From NCBI RefSeq assembly GCF_018613655.1, contig NZ_JAGGPW010000010.1, positions 1 to 48,783 of the forward strand: a stretch of 48,783 nucleotides of DNA, in the 5' to 3' direction. The notes under the pieces were generated by a model that was not told the origin of the DNA, made no database searches, and was given only the letters and a program-made list of their open reading frames with translations. How positions within the stretch are numbered: position 1 is the stretch's first letter; each line of letters begins with the position of its first letter. The translations under genes and the position numbers were made by a program. Source of the stretch: Planococcus sp. ISL-109 (GTDB lineage: Bacteria > Bacillota > Bacilli > Bacillales_A > Planococcaceae). Below, one piece after another: positions 16,885-26,050 of this stretch.

Positions 16885-17190
16885 TTGTCTTCGATTAAAG
16901 ATAAAAAGGTTATTACCATTGGCATTGTGACTGAATTAACAGGTTTATCTGAACGGAAAATTCGATATTATGAGGAACGTGGGTTGGTTTTTCCAGAAAG
17001 AACCGAGCGTGGCACAAGAAAATATTCCTTTTCTGATGTAGAACTGCTGCTAGAAATCGCTGATAAAAGAGAAGATGGCGTCCAGACGTATGAAATAAAA
17101 CAAGACTTTAGCAATAAAAAGAAAAAAGAAGACTATCGTGATGAGATGCTCCGAGGGCAATTTAATGCCCATTTTAACCTGCGAAAATAG
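16885..17190 (+). CDS. tnrA: Nitrogen regulator TnrA
   Basis: A 101-residue MerR-family regulator. The N-terminal HTH reads [41 protein letters not shown] with the motif spacing of TnrA/GlnR, followed by [11 protein letters not shown]. The C terminus [15 protein letters not shown] corresponds to the TnrA tail that binds feedback-inhibited glutamine synthetase and distinguishes it from GlnR. TnrA activates (and represses) nitrogen genes under nitrogen limitation by binding TGTNA-N7-TNACA boxes. The start is a TTG with AGGAGGG 9 bases upstream. The neighbouring minus-strand guanidine-degradation locus carries two such boxes, making TnrA its likely activator. A shared bidirectional terminator separates tnrA from atzF. 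Confidence 0.93.
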   Translation: MSSIKDKKVITIGIVTELTGLSERKIRYYEERGLVFPERTERGTRKYSFSDVELLLEIADKREDGVQTYEIKQDFSNKKKKEDYRDEMLRGQFNAHFNLRK

Positions 17191-17290
17191 AATATTTTTA
17201 AGCGGCATTGTGGCATGTAAGTGTTCAATCTAAGGACATTTCTCCCTACACACGCTCTGGCGACAATTATTTTTTTGTTGCCGCCATAGT

Positions 17291-17352
17291 AAAAAGCCTG
17301 ATAAATAAGGATTCTAGTTTTTAACTAGTAGTCCCTGTTTATCAGGCTTTTT
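17291..17352. terminator. Bidirectional terminator between tnrA and atzF
   Basis: AAAAAGCCTGATAAA (17291-17305) pairs perfectly with TTTATCAGGCTTTTT (17338-17352), and a second small stem sits in the loop. A-runs and T-runs on both sides allow termination in both directions. Confidence 0.9.
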
Positions 17353-17373
17353 CAGTTTCAAGAAATATTTGGT

Positions 17374-19119
17374 TTATTTCACATAATAGCGCCAACCGCC
17401 AGTGGATGAAATATCTTCTGCTGATTCTGAAGCAGCGCCTTCACAGACAAAGCCCTGAGCAACTGTTCCATCATCCAGCTCGATCGTTCCGACTCCAAGT
17501 GGTGAAGGGATAAGTGATGTAAAGTAGCCGAACTGGGAAAGGGGCATTTCCCATAGTTCCAGTTCAATAGAAGCAGCCGGTTCACTGGTTCGCGTTAAAC
17601 CAGGCTTAGGCGGTTGGGAATCCAACTTCACCATTTTGTATTTAGGTGCAGTTTTGGCTTCTCGAATAAAGACAGCTTCATGCTCAATCATTTGTTTTTC
17701 AAGCGGGAAACCACGCATGTGTAATCCGCATACAGCTACTAATGTAGTATTCTTTTTTTCTGGAGAGGAACGGCGATGTAAAAATAAATCGGCCAAACCA
17801 GTAATCAAATGCTCATCCTTATTTCCGGAAAACAGCGTAATGCCGAATGGGAGATTTTCTGCAGCATCTTCAGCTGGGATATTGACTGCGCAAAGATCCA
17901 GCAGATTACAATGATTTGTATAAAGTCCCATGTCGCTGTTTGTTTGGATCGGGTTTTCTCGCACATCATCCCGTGTCCATGTCCCCCCTGAGGTCGGCAT
18001 GATAAGAACGCAATTTTTCAACTGGTTATGCGCTTTTTGTTTGAATGCCTGCAGCTTATGCATCGCTTTAAAGACAGAAGCGGCGGTATATTCGGGTTTA
18101 GCACCGGAGCGCAGCACCTTTTCTGTAACAGGAAAAGCGGTATGTTCATTTTCTGTAATAAACGGACCTAAATCTGCCCAACGCTCTGCAACCCAGGGAC
18201 CATCATAAAGAACAGCTGCTGCTTCAGATAGATAGTCACCGTTGATATATTCGATTGGAATATTAAGCATTTTGATGCGTTCGACTGTTGCTTCCCAAGC
18301 CTGCTTGTATTCTGCAGAAAATGGACCGAAGAAAACAGGTGGTTCACGTAACAAACAGACCTTTTGGGGTAATGCATTTGGATGGTGCTTTATCGCTTTC
18401 GACCAAGGATCTGACTCATCAAGTCCGCGAGCCACGCTGTCAACAAGCTGTGCGTCTGATAAGTAGTTGGCAAATACGGTTACACAATCCAAGCTTGCAC
18501 AAGCAGGTACGACACCCTTAATCGGCCAAGCACCGAGACTTGGCTTATAACCAATCAGGCGATTTAGTCCAGCTGGTACTCGTCCAGATCCTGCTGTATC
18601 GGTTCCAAGTGAAAAAACGGTGATCCCTCGGGCAACGGACACAGCAGAGCCTGAACTTGAACCGCCGCTTATCAACTCAGGATTAAGGGCATTTTTAACT
18701 TCCCCATAGGGACTTCTTGTGCCGACAAGTCCCGTCGCAAACTGATCTAAATTAGTTTTGCCGACCGGTATCGCACCCGCTTCGATGAGGCGTTCAACAA
18801 CGGTTGCGTGTACAGTTGGCGTGTAGGCAAATTCAGCGCAACCCGCTGTGGTTTCCGTACCTGCAAGGTCAATATTGTCTTTGAGTGCAAAAGGAATACC
18901 CCAAAGTGGTTTTTCCTCTGGGTTAAATGTCTTCAATCTATCTAAATACGGCTGGATAAGTTCCATGGTCGGAGGGGTTATCCAAATGTTGAAGTCCTTA
19001 TCCTCTTCAGCACGGGCAACAATATCTTGAAAAAGCGCTTCAGGCGTAAGTTCATTTGTTTTATATTTATCCCTTAGTTCATTAATTGACAGTGTTTGCG
19101 ACAAGTTTTGCGTTTTCAT
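17374..19119 (-). CDS. atzF: Allophanate hydrolase
   Basis: A 581-residue amidase-signature enzyme that hydrolyses allophanate to ammonia and CO2, the last step of the pathway encoded here. The Ser-cis-Ser-Lys triad is visible: Lys80 in ALKDN, the cis Ser in GGSSSGSAV (154-156) and nucleophile Ser178 in GTDTAGSGR. From ~440 on is the extra C-terminal domain (CGLHMRG start, GTIELDDG near the end) that is specific to AtzF/DUR1,2-type allophanate hydrolases. The ATG at 19119 has GAGGTG 6 bases upstream and lies 38 bases inside the end of the carboxylase gene, so the two are translationally coupled. A longer frame to 19155 lacks such a site. Confidence 0.93.
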   Translation of the reverse strand: MKTQNLSQTLSINELRDKYKTNELTPEALFQDIVARAEEDKDFNIWITPPTMELIQPYLDRLKTFNPEEKPLWGIPFALKDNIDLAGTETTAGCAEFAYTPTVHATVVERLIEAGAIPVGKTNLDQFATGLVGTRSPYGEVKNALNPELISGGSSSGSAVSVARGITVFSLGTDTAGSGRVPAGLNRLIGYKPSLGAWPIKGVVPACASLDCVTVFANYLSDAQLVDSVARGLDESDPWSKAIKHHPNALPQKVCLLREPPVFFGPFSAEYKQAWEATVERIKMLNIPIEYINGDYLSEAAAVLYDGPWVAERWADLGPFITENEHTAFPVTEKVLRSGAKPEYTAASVFKAMHKLQAFKQKAHNQLKNCVLIMPTSGGTWTRDDVRENPIQTNSDMGLYTNHCNLLDLCAVNIPAEDAAENLPFGITLFSGNKDEHLITGLADLFLHRRSSPEKKNTTLVAVCGLHMRGFPLEKQMIEHEAVFIREAKTAPKYKMVKLDSQPPKPGLTRTSEPAASIELELWEMPLSQFGYFTSLIPSPLGVGTIELDDGTVAQGFVCEGAASESAEDISSTGGWRYYVK

Positions 19120-22100
19120 CGGATACACCTCGCTTTTCTTTAGTAATAGAAACAATCAACTGCCCAGGCTGGACCGTATCTCCAGGTATTACGTGAACAG
19201 ATTCAATGAAGCCATCAAATGGTGCCAACTGCGGAAATTCCATTTTCATGCTTTCTTCAATAATCAATGTATCGCCTTTTTCAACTTCATCGCCTGGTGA
19301 GACGAGGACTTTCCATACACTCCCCGGCATCGAACAGCGAAAGGCTTCAGCTCCTTCAGGCAACACTTCTTCAGATGTTTCCGATACTTCCTGTTCAGAA
19401 ACATATTCTGCAAGGCCAAGCTCTCTCCAACTTTCCCGTTCAGCATTGAATGCCGCTTGCTGTGTGGTACGGAAAGCATCAGTCGTTTCTTCTATTGATT
19501 GAAGAAACTCTAAATACTCACCAAGGTTAAAGGTAGTTTCTGTAATATCGACTTCGAAGCGGCCGCGCGAAAAATCTTCACGCATAACAAGCAGTTCTTC
19601 TGCGCTGACTGGATAAAATTGAATTTGATCGAAAAAGCGAAGCAACCAAGGTTTTCCATCATGGAAGCTTTTAGTTTCACGCAGACGATTCCATACTTGA
19701 ACAGTACGACCGACAAATTGGTAACCGCCGGGACCTTCCATACCATACACACACATATACGCGCCGCCGATACCTACAGCATTTTCTGGAGTCCATGTGC
19801 GTGCTGGGTTGTATTTTGTTGTCACTAAACGATGGCGTGGATCAGTTGGTGTAGCAACAGGAGCCCCAAGATAGACATCTCCAAGACCAAGTACAAGATA
19901 ATTCGCTTCAAAAACAGTTCGTTTCACATCTTCAATGTCATCAAGTCCATTTACGCGTCTGATAAAGTCCAAATTACTCGGACACCAAGGAGCATCTGGA
20001 CGGACATTTTGTTGATAACGGTCGATGGCCAATTGGGTGGCAGGATCGTCCCAAGAAAGGGGGAGACGTACGACACGCGACGGCACTTCAATTTCTTCAA
20101 GTGAAGGCAGCTCTTTATCTATCGATTTAATGATGGAACAAAGAGATAAAATAGGCATTTTGGATGAATCAATATGAACCTGCAGGGAACGGATGCCCGG
20201 AGTTAAATCCAGCAATGGGATATCCTCGCGCGCCTCAATTGCTTCCATCAATATATGAACTTGGAAACGAAGTAAAAGATCCAACTCCATTTCGCCGTAT
20301 TCGATGAGTATATGCTCATCCCCAGCAGCACGGATTGTCATAGGGAAGCGGCTTTCTGTTTGTTGAACGAGAATAGGATAGCTGGATGATAACTGGGAAG
20401 CTTCTGCCGACAAAGAGGGCAGAGCCATCGTTTCATGATCTTTAGTTTCGATCGATTTCAGGTGCAGCTCTTGTTCATCCCGTAATTTCTCTGCTTCTTC
20501 CAATGTTACAAGCTGGAAGCGGATGCGGTCACCGGCATGAAGCTGCCCAATCTTCCAAAATTCAGCAGAAGCTGTTGTGACCGGGCAAACAAAACCTCCG
20601 AGACTAGGTCCGTCTGGTCCAAGTAAAATGGGCATATCTCCGGTTAAATCCAGTGTGCCGATTGCATAGGCGTTATCGTGGATATTGGATGGGTGCAATC
20701 CTGCTTCACCACCATCTTCGCGAGCCCACAGTGGTGCCGGGCCTGATAAGCGAACGCCGGTCCGAGAGCTGTTAAAATGCACTTCCCAACTTGTAGAGGT
20801 AAGTTGCTTCATATACTCAGGCAATAAATACTCCACTGTAGAATGTGGACCCGGGATAACGCCGATTGTCCATTCTTTCGTTAAGATCGGCTGATGGCTA
20901 GTTTCTAGTTTTGAAGAAAAAGTTTTGGTATATGGGTTTACCCGGATAACATCGCCAGTTCGGAGTGCGCGTCCACCGTGTCCGCCAAACCCGCCCAGCG
21001 TAAAGGTAGAAGCGCTGCCAAGATAAAGCGGTACATCAAATCCATTTGAGACGAGCAAATAGGTGCGCATCCCTTTTTCTAATTCACCAAATGTAAGCAC
21101 TTGACCACGCTTAACATGCACTACTGTGTACATCGGTACTGCCTTGTCATCAAGAGTGGCATTCATATCTGCACCTGTCAGGCAAAAAGCGGTATCTCCA
21201 CGGAAACGGTATGAGCCGCCGTGAAGTGTCAATTCGAGGCCTGCCGCTTGATCATCGTTGCCTAATAGCTTGTTGCCGATACGGAAGGAGAAGGGATCCA
21301 TTGGTCCGCAAGGCGGCACACCGACATTCCAATGCCCAACGCGGCCGGGCCAGTCTTGCACAGTCGTTTGAATACCACCATCAAGAACTTCAATTGCACT
21401 TTCAGCTGGTGCAAATTCTTTTAGCATCTGTGTATGTACATTGCCTGAGCGGCAGTTTTCTTCCTGCAAAAATGCTTCTATATATTGTAAGTTTGTTGTG
21501 ACCCCGTATAAACGTGTATCTTTAAGTGCATTGCTTAATTGATTAATAGCTTCGTCACGGGAATCTGCATGAACAATGATTTTCGCAAGCATTGGATCGT
21601 ATAGCGGAGTGATTGTCAGGCCATCACGTATCCATGTCTCGATTCGGGCATGCTCAGAGAAGCGAACCTGATCGAGCTGTCCACCGCTAGGACGGAAATC
21701 ATTTAAGCAATCTTCTGCATAAATACGTGCTTGGATACTATGGCCTTTTGGTGTGGAGTATAGCGTATCGAGTGAACGCAATTCGTTAGCCGCCTCTTTG
21801 ACCATCCACTCAACCAAATCAATGTCCAGCACTTCTTCAGTGACACCGTGCTCCACCTGAAGTCGTGTGTTTACTTCAAGAAAGTAAAAAAGCTCTGTAT
21901 CCGGATCGTATAAAAATTCGACTGTACCAGCGCTATGGTAGCCGACTTCCTCAGCTAAGCGCTTTGCTGCCGTGTGCATCGCTTCACGGACAGAAGACGA
22001 AAGACAGGGAGCCGGGCTTTCTTCGACAACTTTTTGGTTGCGACGTTGAATGGAACAATCGCGCTCACCCAATGCCACTACTTCACCAAACTGGTTGCCG

Positions 22101-22738
22101 AAAATTTGAACCTCCACATGACGTGCTTTCTGAATATACTTTTCTAAAAACACCCCGCCATTATTAAAGTTGGTTGCTGCCAGGTGACAAACAGAATCGA
22201 ATGCCTCACGCAGCGAACGTTCATCCATGCATACACGCATTCCGATACCACCGCCGCCAGCTGTACTTTTTAACATAACCGGATAGCCGATTTGTTCTGC
22301 TTCAAACAAGGCGATATTTAATTCAGTGATCAGTGGAGTCCCAGGTAAAAGCGGGACATTTGCATTTTCCGCGATTTCACGTGCCGAATGTTTTAACCCG
22401 AATAATTCCATCTGTTCCGGTGTTGGACCGATAAAGACAATCCCGTGTTCAGTACAGGCGCGGGCAAAATCCGCATTTTCACTTAAAAATCCGTAGCCAG
22501 GGTGGATTGCTTCTGCTCCAGTTTCAAGAGCGGTCTTTAAAATGAGTTCTGCATTTAAATAACTGTCTTTTGCTGCTCCCTCACCAATTAAAATGGCTTC
22601 ATCCGCGAGGTCAACATGCAGGCTATCCTGATCTGCTTTTGTATAAACAGCGACTGATTTGATGTTCATCTCACGTAATGTACGTTCAATTCGAACTGCG
22701 ATGGCACCACGGTTGGCAATTAATATTTTTTTGAACAT
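19082..22738 (-). CDS. Biotin-dependent guanidine/urea carboxylase
   Basis: A 1218-residue single-chain carboxylase. Domains in order: biotin carboxylase (1 to ~450; FKKILIANRGAIAVR, Gly-rich loop TAGGGGIGMR, RDCSIQRRNQKVVEE, EVNTRLQVEHG), two carboxyltransferase halves related to KipA and KipI (~460-780 and ~800-1060; GIQTTVQDWPGRVGHWNVG; GLGDVYLGAP, TTKYNPARTWT, GPGGYQFVGRT), and a C-terminal BCCP domain with EESMKME, where Lys1165 is the biotin site. The family is annotated as urea carboxylase. With a ykkC riboswitch and DUF1989 partners the substrate is more likely guanidine, giving carboxyguanidine. The ATG at 22738 was chosen over a GTG at 22747 because GGAG overlaps the GTG and is 8 bases from the ATG. 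Confidence 0.93.
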   Translation of the reverse strand: MFKKILIANRGAIAVRIERTLREMNIKSVAVYTKADQDSLHVDLADEAILIGEGAAKDSYLNAELILKTALETGAEAIHPGYGFLSENADFARACTEHGIVFIGPTPEQMELFGLKHSAREIAENANVPLLPGTPLITELNIALFEAEQIGYPVMLKSTAGGGGIGMRVCMDERSLREAFDSVCHLAATNFNNGGVFLEKYIQKARHVEVQIFGNQFGEVVALGERDCSIQRRNQKVVEESPAPCLSSSVREAMHTAAKRLAEEVGYHSAGTVEFLYDPDTELFYFLEVNTRLQVEHGVTEEVLDIDLVEWMVKEAANELRSLDTLYSTPKGHSIQARIYAEDCLNDFRPSGGQLDQVRFSEHARIETWIRDGLTITPLYDPMLAKIIVHADSRDEAINQLSNALKDTRLYGVTTNLQYIEAFLQEENCRSGNVHTQMLKEFAPAESAIEVLDGGIQTTVQDWPGRVGHWNVGVPPCGPMDPFSFRIGNKLLGNDDQAAGLELTLHGGSYRFRGDTAFCLTGADMNATLDDKAVPMYTVVHVKRGQVLTFGELEKGMRTYLLVSNGFDVPLYLGSASTFTLGGFGGHGGRALRTGDVIRVNPYTKTFSSKLETSHQPILTKEWTIGVIPGPHSTVEYLLPEYMKQLTSTSWEVHFNSSRTGVRLSGPAPLWAREDGGEAGLHPSNIHDNAYAIGTLDLTGDMPILLGPDGPSLGGFVCPVTTASAEFWKIGQLHAGDRIRFQLVTLEEAEKLRDEQELHLKSIETKDHETMALPSLSAEASQLSSSYPILVQQTESRFPMTIRAAGDEHILIEYGEMELDLLLRFQVHILMEAIEAREDIPLLDLTPGIRSLQVHIDSSKMPILSLCSIIKSIDKELPSLEEIEVPSRVVRLPLSWDDPATQLAIDRYQQNVRPDAPWCPSNLDFIRRVNGLDDIEDVKRTVFEANYLVLGLGDVYLGAPVATPTDPRHRLVTTKYNPARTWTPENAVGIGGAYMCVYGMEGPGGYQFVGRTVQVWNRLRETKSFHDGKPWLLRFFDQIQFYPVSAEELLVMREDFSRGRFEVDITETTFNLGEYLEFLQSIEETTDAFRTTQQAAFNAERESWRELGLAEYVSEQEVSETSEEVLPEGAEAFRCSMPGSVWKVLVSPGDEVEKGDTLIIEESMKMEFPQLAPFDGFIESVHVIPGDTVQPGQLIVSITKEKRGVSDENAKLVANTVN

Positions 22739-22759
22739 GACAATCACTCCTTTTTTCTG

Positions 22760-23410
22760 TTAGTTATCCCAAATCAATAGCTGAATAGGCGTTGGATTAT
22801 AAGCGTTGCACGGGTTATTTAACTGCGGGCAATTACTGATTAAGACGAGTGTTCGATTGACAGCCTGCATTTCTACGTAATAGCCAGGTGCTGAAACGCC
22901 GTCTTCAAAAGTCAGTCCTCCGTCTGGTGTGACAGGGACGTTCATAAAGAAATTCACATTAGGTGCAAGATCCCGTTTCGTGAAGCTACTGTCGAATTTA
23001 GATAATTGAAGCATGAACGTGTCTCTGCAATTGTGCATCGGCAATGTCTCGTGTGCGTAACGAACGGTGTTGCTTTGGGCGGAGCATGCGCCGCCAAGTG
23101 TATCGTGTCGTCCGCATGTATCAGCAACGATTTTGACTAATTCTTTTCCCGATTCAGCTACCAGCATGGATCCTGTTGACAAGTAGACGTTTCCTTGACG
23201 TTGAATCGTATTCACTGCACTGTAATGGTCAGCCGTGTTATCGGCATCGTAAAAAAGTGTGTCGGCAGCCTGATTTCCTTCTAAATCAACAATGCGAAGG
23301 ACTTGGCCAGGCTCCAAAGTGTATGTCCAGCCTGCTCCTGCCAGAACAGTTTCAGTCTGAATTGCGTCCTCTGTTTTTCGTTCGCTTACAGCATGAGTTA
23401 AAACAGTCAT
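22760..23410 (-). CDS. DUF1989 urea carboxylase-associated protein 2 (carboxyguanidine deiminase subunit)
   Basis: A 216-residue DUF1989 protein. In guanidine operons such pairs form the carboxyguanidine deiminase CgdAB, converting carboxyguanidine to allophanate. Motifs: LRIVDLEGNQAADTLFYDA near 40-58, CGRHDTLGGACSAQSNTVRY around 115-134 with several Cys/His, NCRDTF, and ISNCPQLNNPCNAYNPTP at the C-terminal end. These Cys and His residues are plausible metal or catalytic sites. The ATG overlaps the stop of the upstream DUF1989 gene in a TAATG junction, with GGAGGA ahead of it, so the two subunits are translationally coupled as expected for a heteromer. The carboxylase gene follows after ~20 bases. 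Confidence 0.88.
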   Translation of the reverse strand: MTVLTHAVSERKTEDAIQTETVLAGAGWTYTLEPGQVLRIVDLEGNQAADTLFYDADNTADHYSAVNTIQRQGNVYLSTGSMLVAESGKELVKIVADTCGRHDTLGGACSAQSNTVRYAHETLPMHNCRDTFMLQLSKFDSSFTKRDLAPNVNFFMNVPVTPDGGLTFEDGVSAPGYYVEMQAVNRTLVLISNCPQLNNPCNAYNPTPIQLLIWDN

Positions 23411-24150
23411 TATAAAGTTCCTCCTTTAGTGAGAAGCATATCGTCCCATGTGTTTTCAAAAGCGCGTCGGTTTTCCGGACGGTTATTCAAGCAACTATCA
23501 TCTTCTTGTATGGGTTTGGCATCTGTGATGGCGAGTTCAAATGGAGCTGTTGGATACGTGCTGCTTGTATCAAAAGGATTCGGCGTATTGGATAAAATCA
23601 AAACGACATCCATTTCCGTTCTAAGTGTCACGGTGTCTCCTTTTTTAGCGTGTCCCGGAACAAAATGCATATTGCCTTTTTCATCGCAGTACACTTTTGA
23701 AAATAAATTAACGGCAGGCACCAAATCACGAGTGGTTAAGCCGTTTCTGAATAACTCAATAGCGAAATTTTCCTCGCCGCTGCGGTACCAGTCGTTTCGT
23801 TGTTTCTGGTAGTTCGTCAGCCCGTACTTTTCGTCAATCATCTTTTTGGTAGCATAACTTGAAATTGTATCGTGCCAGCCGAGAGAGTCTTCGATAATAC
23901 TGGCGAGCACTCGGCCGTTGTCGCTCATCAAGATATGTCCTTTCGTTAAATGAGAAGTATGCTGAGCTTTTAGCGTATCCGGCATGTTATAGCGCTCTGT
24001 TAAGTCAGTGGCGTTATACAAAAGCAGTGAAATGTTGACCCCGTCTTCCAATGCGGTAAAAGTTAATTGTTTGCCTTTACTAATGCGGCAGGACCATTTT
24101 CCCCCAGCGGGGATGACTTTGGATGAAATAAAAGGTGTAACAGTGTTCAT
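23410..24150 (-). CDS. DUF1989 urea carboxylase-associated protein 1 (carboxyguanidine deiminase subunit)
   Basis: A 246-residue DUF1989 protein, first gene of the downstream operon. It shares the fold of its partner (VIPAGGKWSCRISKGKQLTF, SDNGRVLASIIEDSLGWHDT, RDLVPAVNLFSKV, VLILSNTPNPFD) but replaces the partner's Cys cluster: GWHDT instead of CGRHDT, and SNTPNPFD instead of SNCPQLNNPC. The two subunits are therefore non-equivalent, and this one may be mainly structural. GGAGG lies 7 bases before the ATG. The leader upstream is a guanidine-I riboswitch. The stop overlaps the next start (TAATG). Confidence 0.88.
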   Translation of the reverse strand: MNTVTPFISSKVIPAGGKWSCRISKGKQLTFTALEDGVNISLLLYNATDLTERYNMPDTLKAQHTSHLTKGHILMSDNGRVLASIIEDSLGWHDTISSYATKKMIDEKYGLTNYQKQRNDWYRSGEENFAIELFRNGLTTRDLVPAVNLFSKVYCDEKGNMHFVPGHAKKGDTVTLRTEMDVVLILSNTPNPFDTSSTYPTAPFELAITDAKPIQEDDSCLNNRPENRRAFENTWDDMLLTKGGTL

Positions 24151-24170
24151 ACGATCTCCTCCTTTGAAAT

Positions 24171-24305
24171 AAAAAAGGATAAAAGTCTGAGAGAAGTCTC
24201 CCAGGCTTTTATCCTTCCGTGTATACAGCTGAGCTGCACGCTTTCTCTCGGACCAGTCTTTAAAAATTTCTTTTTAAACGGAACCCTAGATAGCTTTTTG
24301 TTTCC
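24171..24305 (-). promoter_or_regulatory. Guanidine-I (ykkC) riboswitch, deiminase-carboxylase operon leader
   Basis: Read on the minus strand it contains the conserved blocks CTAGGGTTCCG, CTGGTCCGAGAGA, and ACACGGAAGGATAAAAGCC followed by TGGGAGA, in the ykkC order. The 3' part GGATAAAAGCCTGGGAGA pairs with 24177-24194 to form a hairpin followed by six U, so ligand binding to the aptamer competes with terminator formation (an ON switch). Confidence 0.92.
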
Positions 24306-24348
24306 AACTTATTCTCGTGGAAACCTTTATAGGTGATGTGATGTACTT

Positions 24349-24378
24349 ATTATAATAGTCTGAAAAGACTGAAATCAA
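24349..24378 (-). promoter_or_regulatory. SigA-type promoter of the deiminase-carboxylase operon
   Basis: TTGATT (24378-24373) and TATAAT (24354-24349) are separated by 18 bp. The predicted start is near 24342, just before the riboswitch. Confidence 0.8.
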
Positions 24379-24384
24379 GAGTTG

Positions 24385-24401
24385 TGTCAGATAATCTTAC
24401 A
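24385..24401 (-). promoter_or_regulatory. TnrA box of the deiminase-carboxylase operon
   Basis: TGTCAGATAATCTTACA matches TGTNA-N7-TNACA. Its centre is ~51 bp upstream of the predicted start, the spacing known for TnrA-activated promoters. It overlaps the last codons of the permease gene. Confidence 0.85.
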
Positions 24402-25749
24402 TGGTTTTTTCTAATTGAGTTTCCTTAACCGGGGATAAAGCAGCTTTTTTAGCCCATCCAGTTTTGATCATAAGATAAACAAATCCAATCGCAAGCCAGG
24501 TTCCACCGGCTGTTAATGTATGTGTATCCAGTAGTGTGAGAAGCCATCCTATAAAGCTGGCACCGAGAAGAGGGAAGACAAGATATAATATTGTCTCTAC
24601 CGGTGAGCGTTTTTTTAATTTGATGTAGTAATGTGCGATAACAGAAAGGTTAACGAATGTGAAAGCTGTTAAAGCGCCAAAGCTGACAAACATAACAGCT
24701 GTGTTCAAGTTAATAAAAACAGCTGACATGGAAATAACAGCTACAAATAATATGTTAGAAGCGGGTGTTTTATATTTAGGGTGAAGCGTTGTAAATAGTT
24801 TTTTCGGCAAAATCGATTCTCTTCCCAGCGCATAAAGAAAGCGGCTGACACTTGTTACCGAAGCAACACCTTGTGTGAAAGTAGCGACGATTAGCACCAT
24901 AATAAAAACAGAACTCAATAAATTGCCACCCACCATTACCACTAAGCTATAGGCGGCATTATCTGCATTTACAAAGGTGAAATTCGGATAAGCGATTTGT
25001 GTTAAATACGATATCGCAATATACATTGTCGCTGCTATTATTACAATTAGAAAAATTGCTTTAGGAATGGTCTTTTTTGGATCAATTGTTTCTTCTGCCA
25101 TCGTTGTAACAGCATCAAATCCCAAAAAGCAGAAACAGATTAAGGCAGCTCCTGTAAAGACGGCGCCAAGCTGAACGTTATCACCAAGGAATGGAGCCAA
25201 TGAGAAAAGCGAGCTTGCTTCTGTGTTGCCGGTCAAAATATCCTTAGCAATCAAGACACAAAACAGAACAATAAAACCGACTTGGATACTGACAGAAATA
25301 CCACTAACTCGCGCCGCTGATTTAATGCCTACAATATTCACTACTGCCAGCACGATGTTCATTATGATGATCCATACAAAAATAGGAACAGCGGGAAACT
25401 CCATATTCATAAAAATTCCAAATGTCAGTATTGCAATAATCGGAGAGAAAATATAATCCATGAGCAATGCCCATCCCACGAGAAAGCCGACTTTCGGGTG
25501 AATCGCTTTTTTTGTGTATGTATACGCCGAGCCTGCAATCGGATAGGCTTTTACCATGCGGGAATAACTGTAGGCAGTAAAGATAATGGCGATAAAGGCG
25601 GTGAGGTAGGCAGCTGCCATCATCCCATCAGCAGCTTCAAACGCTACTCCATATACAGTGAAGAAAATCATCGGTGTCATCCATGCAAGTCCCATAAAAA
25701 CAACTTGATGAAGCTTAAGTGATTTAACAAGTATCATTTTTTCATCCAT
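24397..25749 (-). CDS. APC-superfamily permease, probable guanidine or guanidinium-compound importer
   Basis: A 450-residue membrane protein with about 12 hydrophobic segments and the amino acid-polyamine-organocation signature: MIFFTVYG in TM1, YPIAGSAYTYTKKAIHPKVGFLVGW after TM2, FLGFDAVTTMAEETIDPKKTIPKAI in the TM6-TM7 region, and a SRFLYALGRE loop. The preceding guanidine-I riboswitch and the neighbouring pathway genes indicate guanidine as substrate. The sequence alone says only APC family. The ATG at 25749 has AGGAG 8 bases upstream. A GTG at 25758 overlaps that site less well. It forms its own transcription unit with a second promoter, TnrA box and riboswitch. Confidence 0.85.
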   Translation of the reverse strand: MDEKMILVKSLKLHQVVFMGLAWMTPMIFFTVYGVAFEAADGMMAAAYLTAFIAIIFTAYSYSRMVKAYPIAGSAYTYTKKAIHPKVGFLVGWALLMDYIFSPIIAILTFGIFMNMEFPAVPIFVWIIIMNIVLAVVNIVGIKSAARVSGISVSIQVGFIVLFCVLIAKDILTGNTEASSLFSLAPFLGDNVQLGAVFTGAALICFCFLGFDAVTTMAEETIDPKKTIPKAIFLIVIIAATMYIAISYLTQIAYPNFTFVNADNAAYSLVVMVGGNLLSSVFIMVLIVATFTQGVASVTSVSRFLYALGRESILPKKLFTTLHPKYKTPASNILFVAVISMSAVFINLNTAVMFVSFGALTAFTFVNLSVIAHYYIKLKKRSPVETILYLVFPLLGASFIGWLLTLLDTHTLTAGGTWLAIGFVYLMIKTGWAKKAALSPVKETQLEKTM

Positions 25750-25782
25750 TCCATCCACTCCTCTTTAATATTTGATTTAAAT

Positions 25783-25915
25783 AAAAAAGATAAAAGTCAG
25801 GGAGAAGTCTCCCAGGCTTTTATCCTTCCGTGTATACAGCTAAGCTGCACGCTCTCTCTCGGACCAGTCTTTAAAAATTTCTTTTTAAACGGAACCCTAG
25901 ATAGCTTTTTTGTTT
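25783..25915 (-). promoter_or_regulatory. Guanidine-I (ykkC) riboswitch, permease leader
   Basis: The minus strand carries CTAGGGTTCCG, CTGGTCCGAGAGA and ACACGGAAGGATAAAAGCC in ykkC order, nearly identical to the copy at 24171-24305. The terminator hairpin (25789-25825) is followed by U6. It lies ~35 bases before the permease start. Confidence 0.92.
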
Positions 25916-26014
25916 TCAACGCAATGTGAAAACCTTTATAGGCGATGTTCAGAAGTCCGATAAAACAGCTCCGAATTTCTGTGCTTCTAAGCATGTCTTG
26001 TATGTGATGTCCTT

Positions 26015-26044
26015 ATTATAATTGTCAGAAAAGAATGAAATCAA
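26015..26044 (-). promoter_or_regulatory. SigA-type promoter of the permease gene
   Basis: TTGATT (26044-26039), an 18-bp spacer and TATAAT (26020-26015). This is the same architecture as the downstream operon promoter. Confidence 0.8.
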
Positions 26045-26050
26045 CGAACG

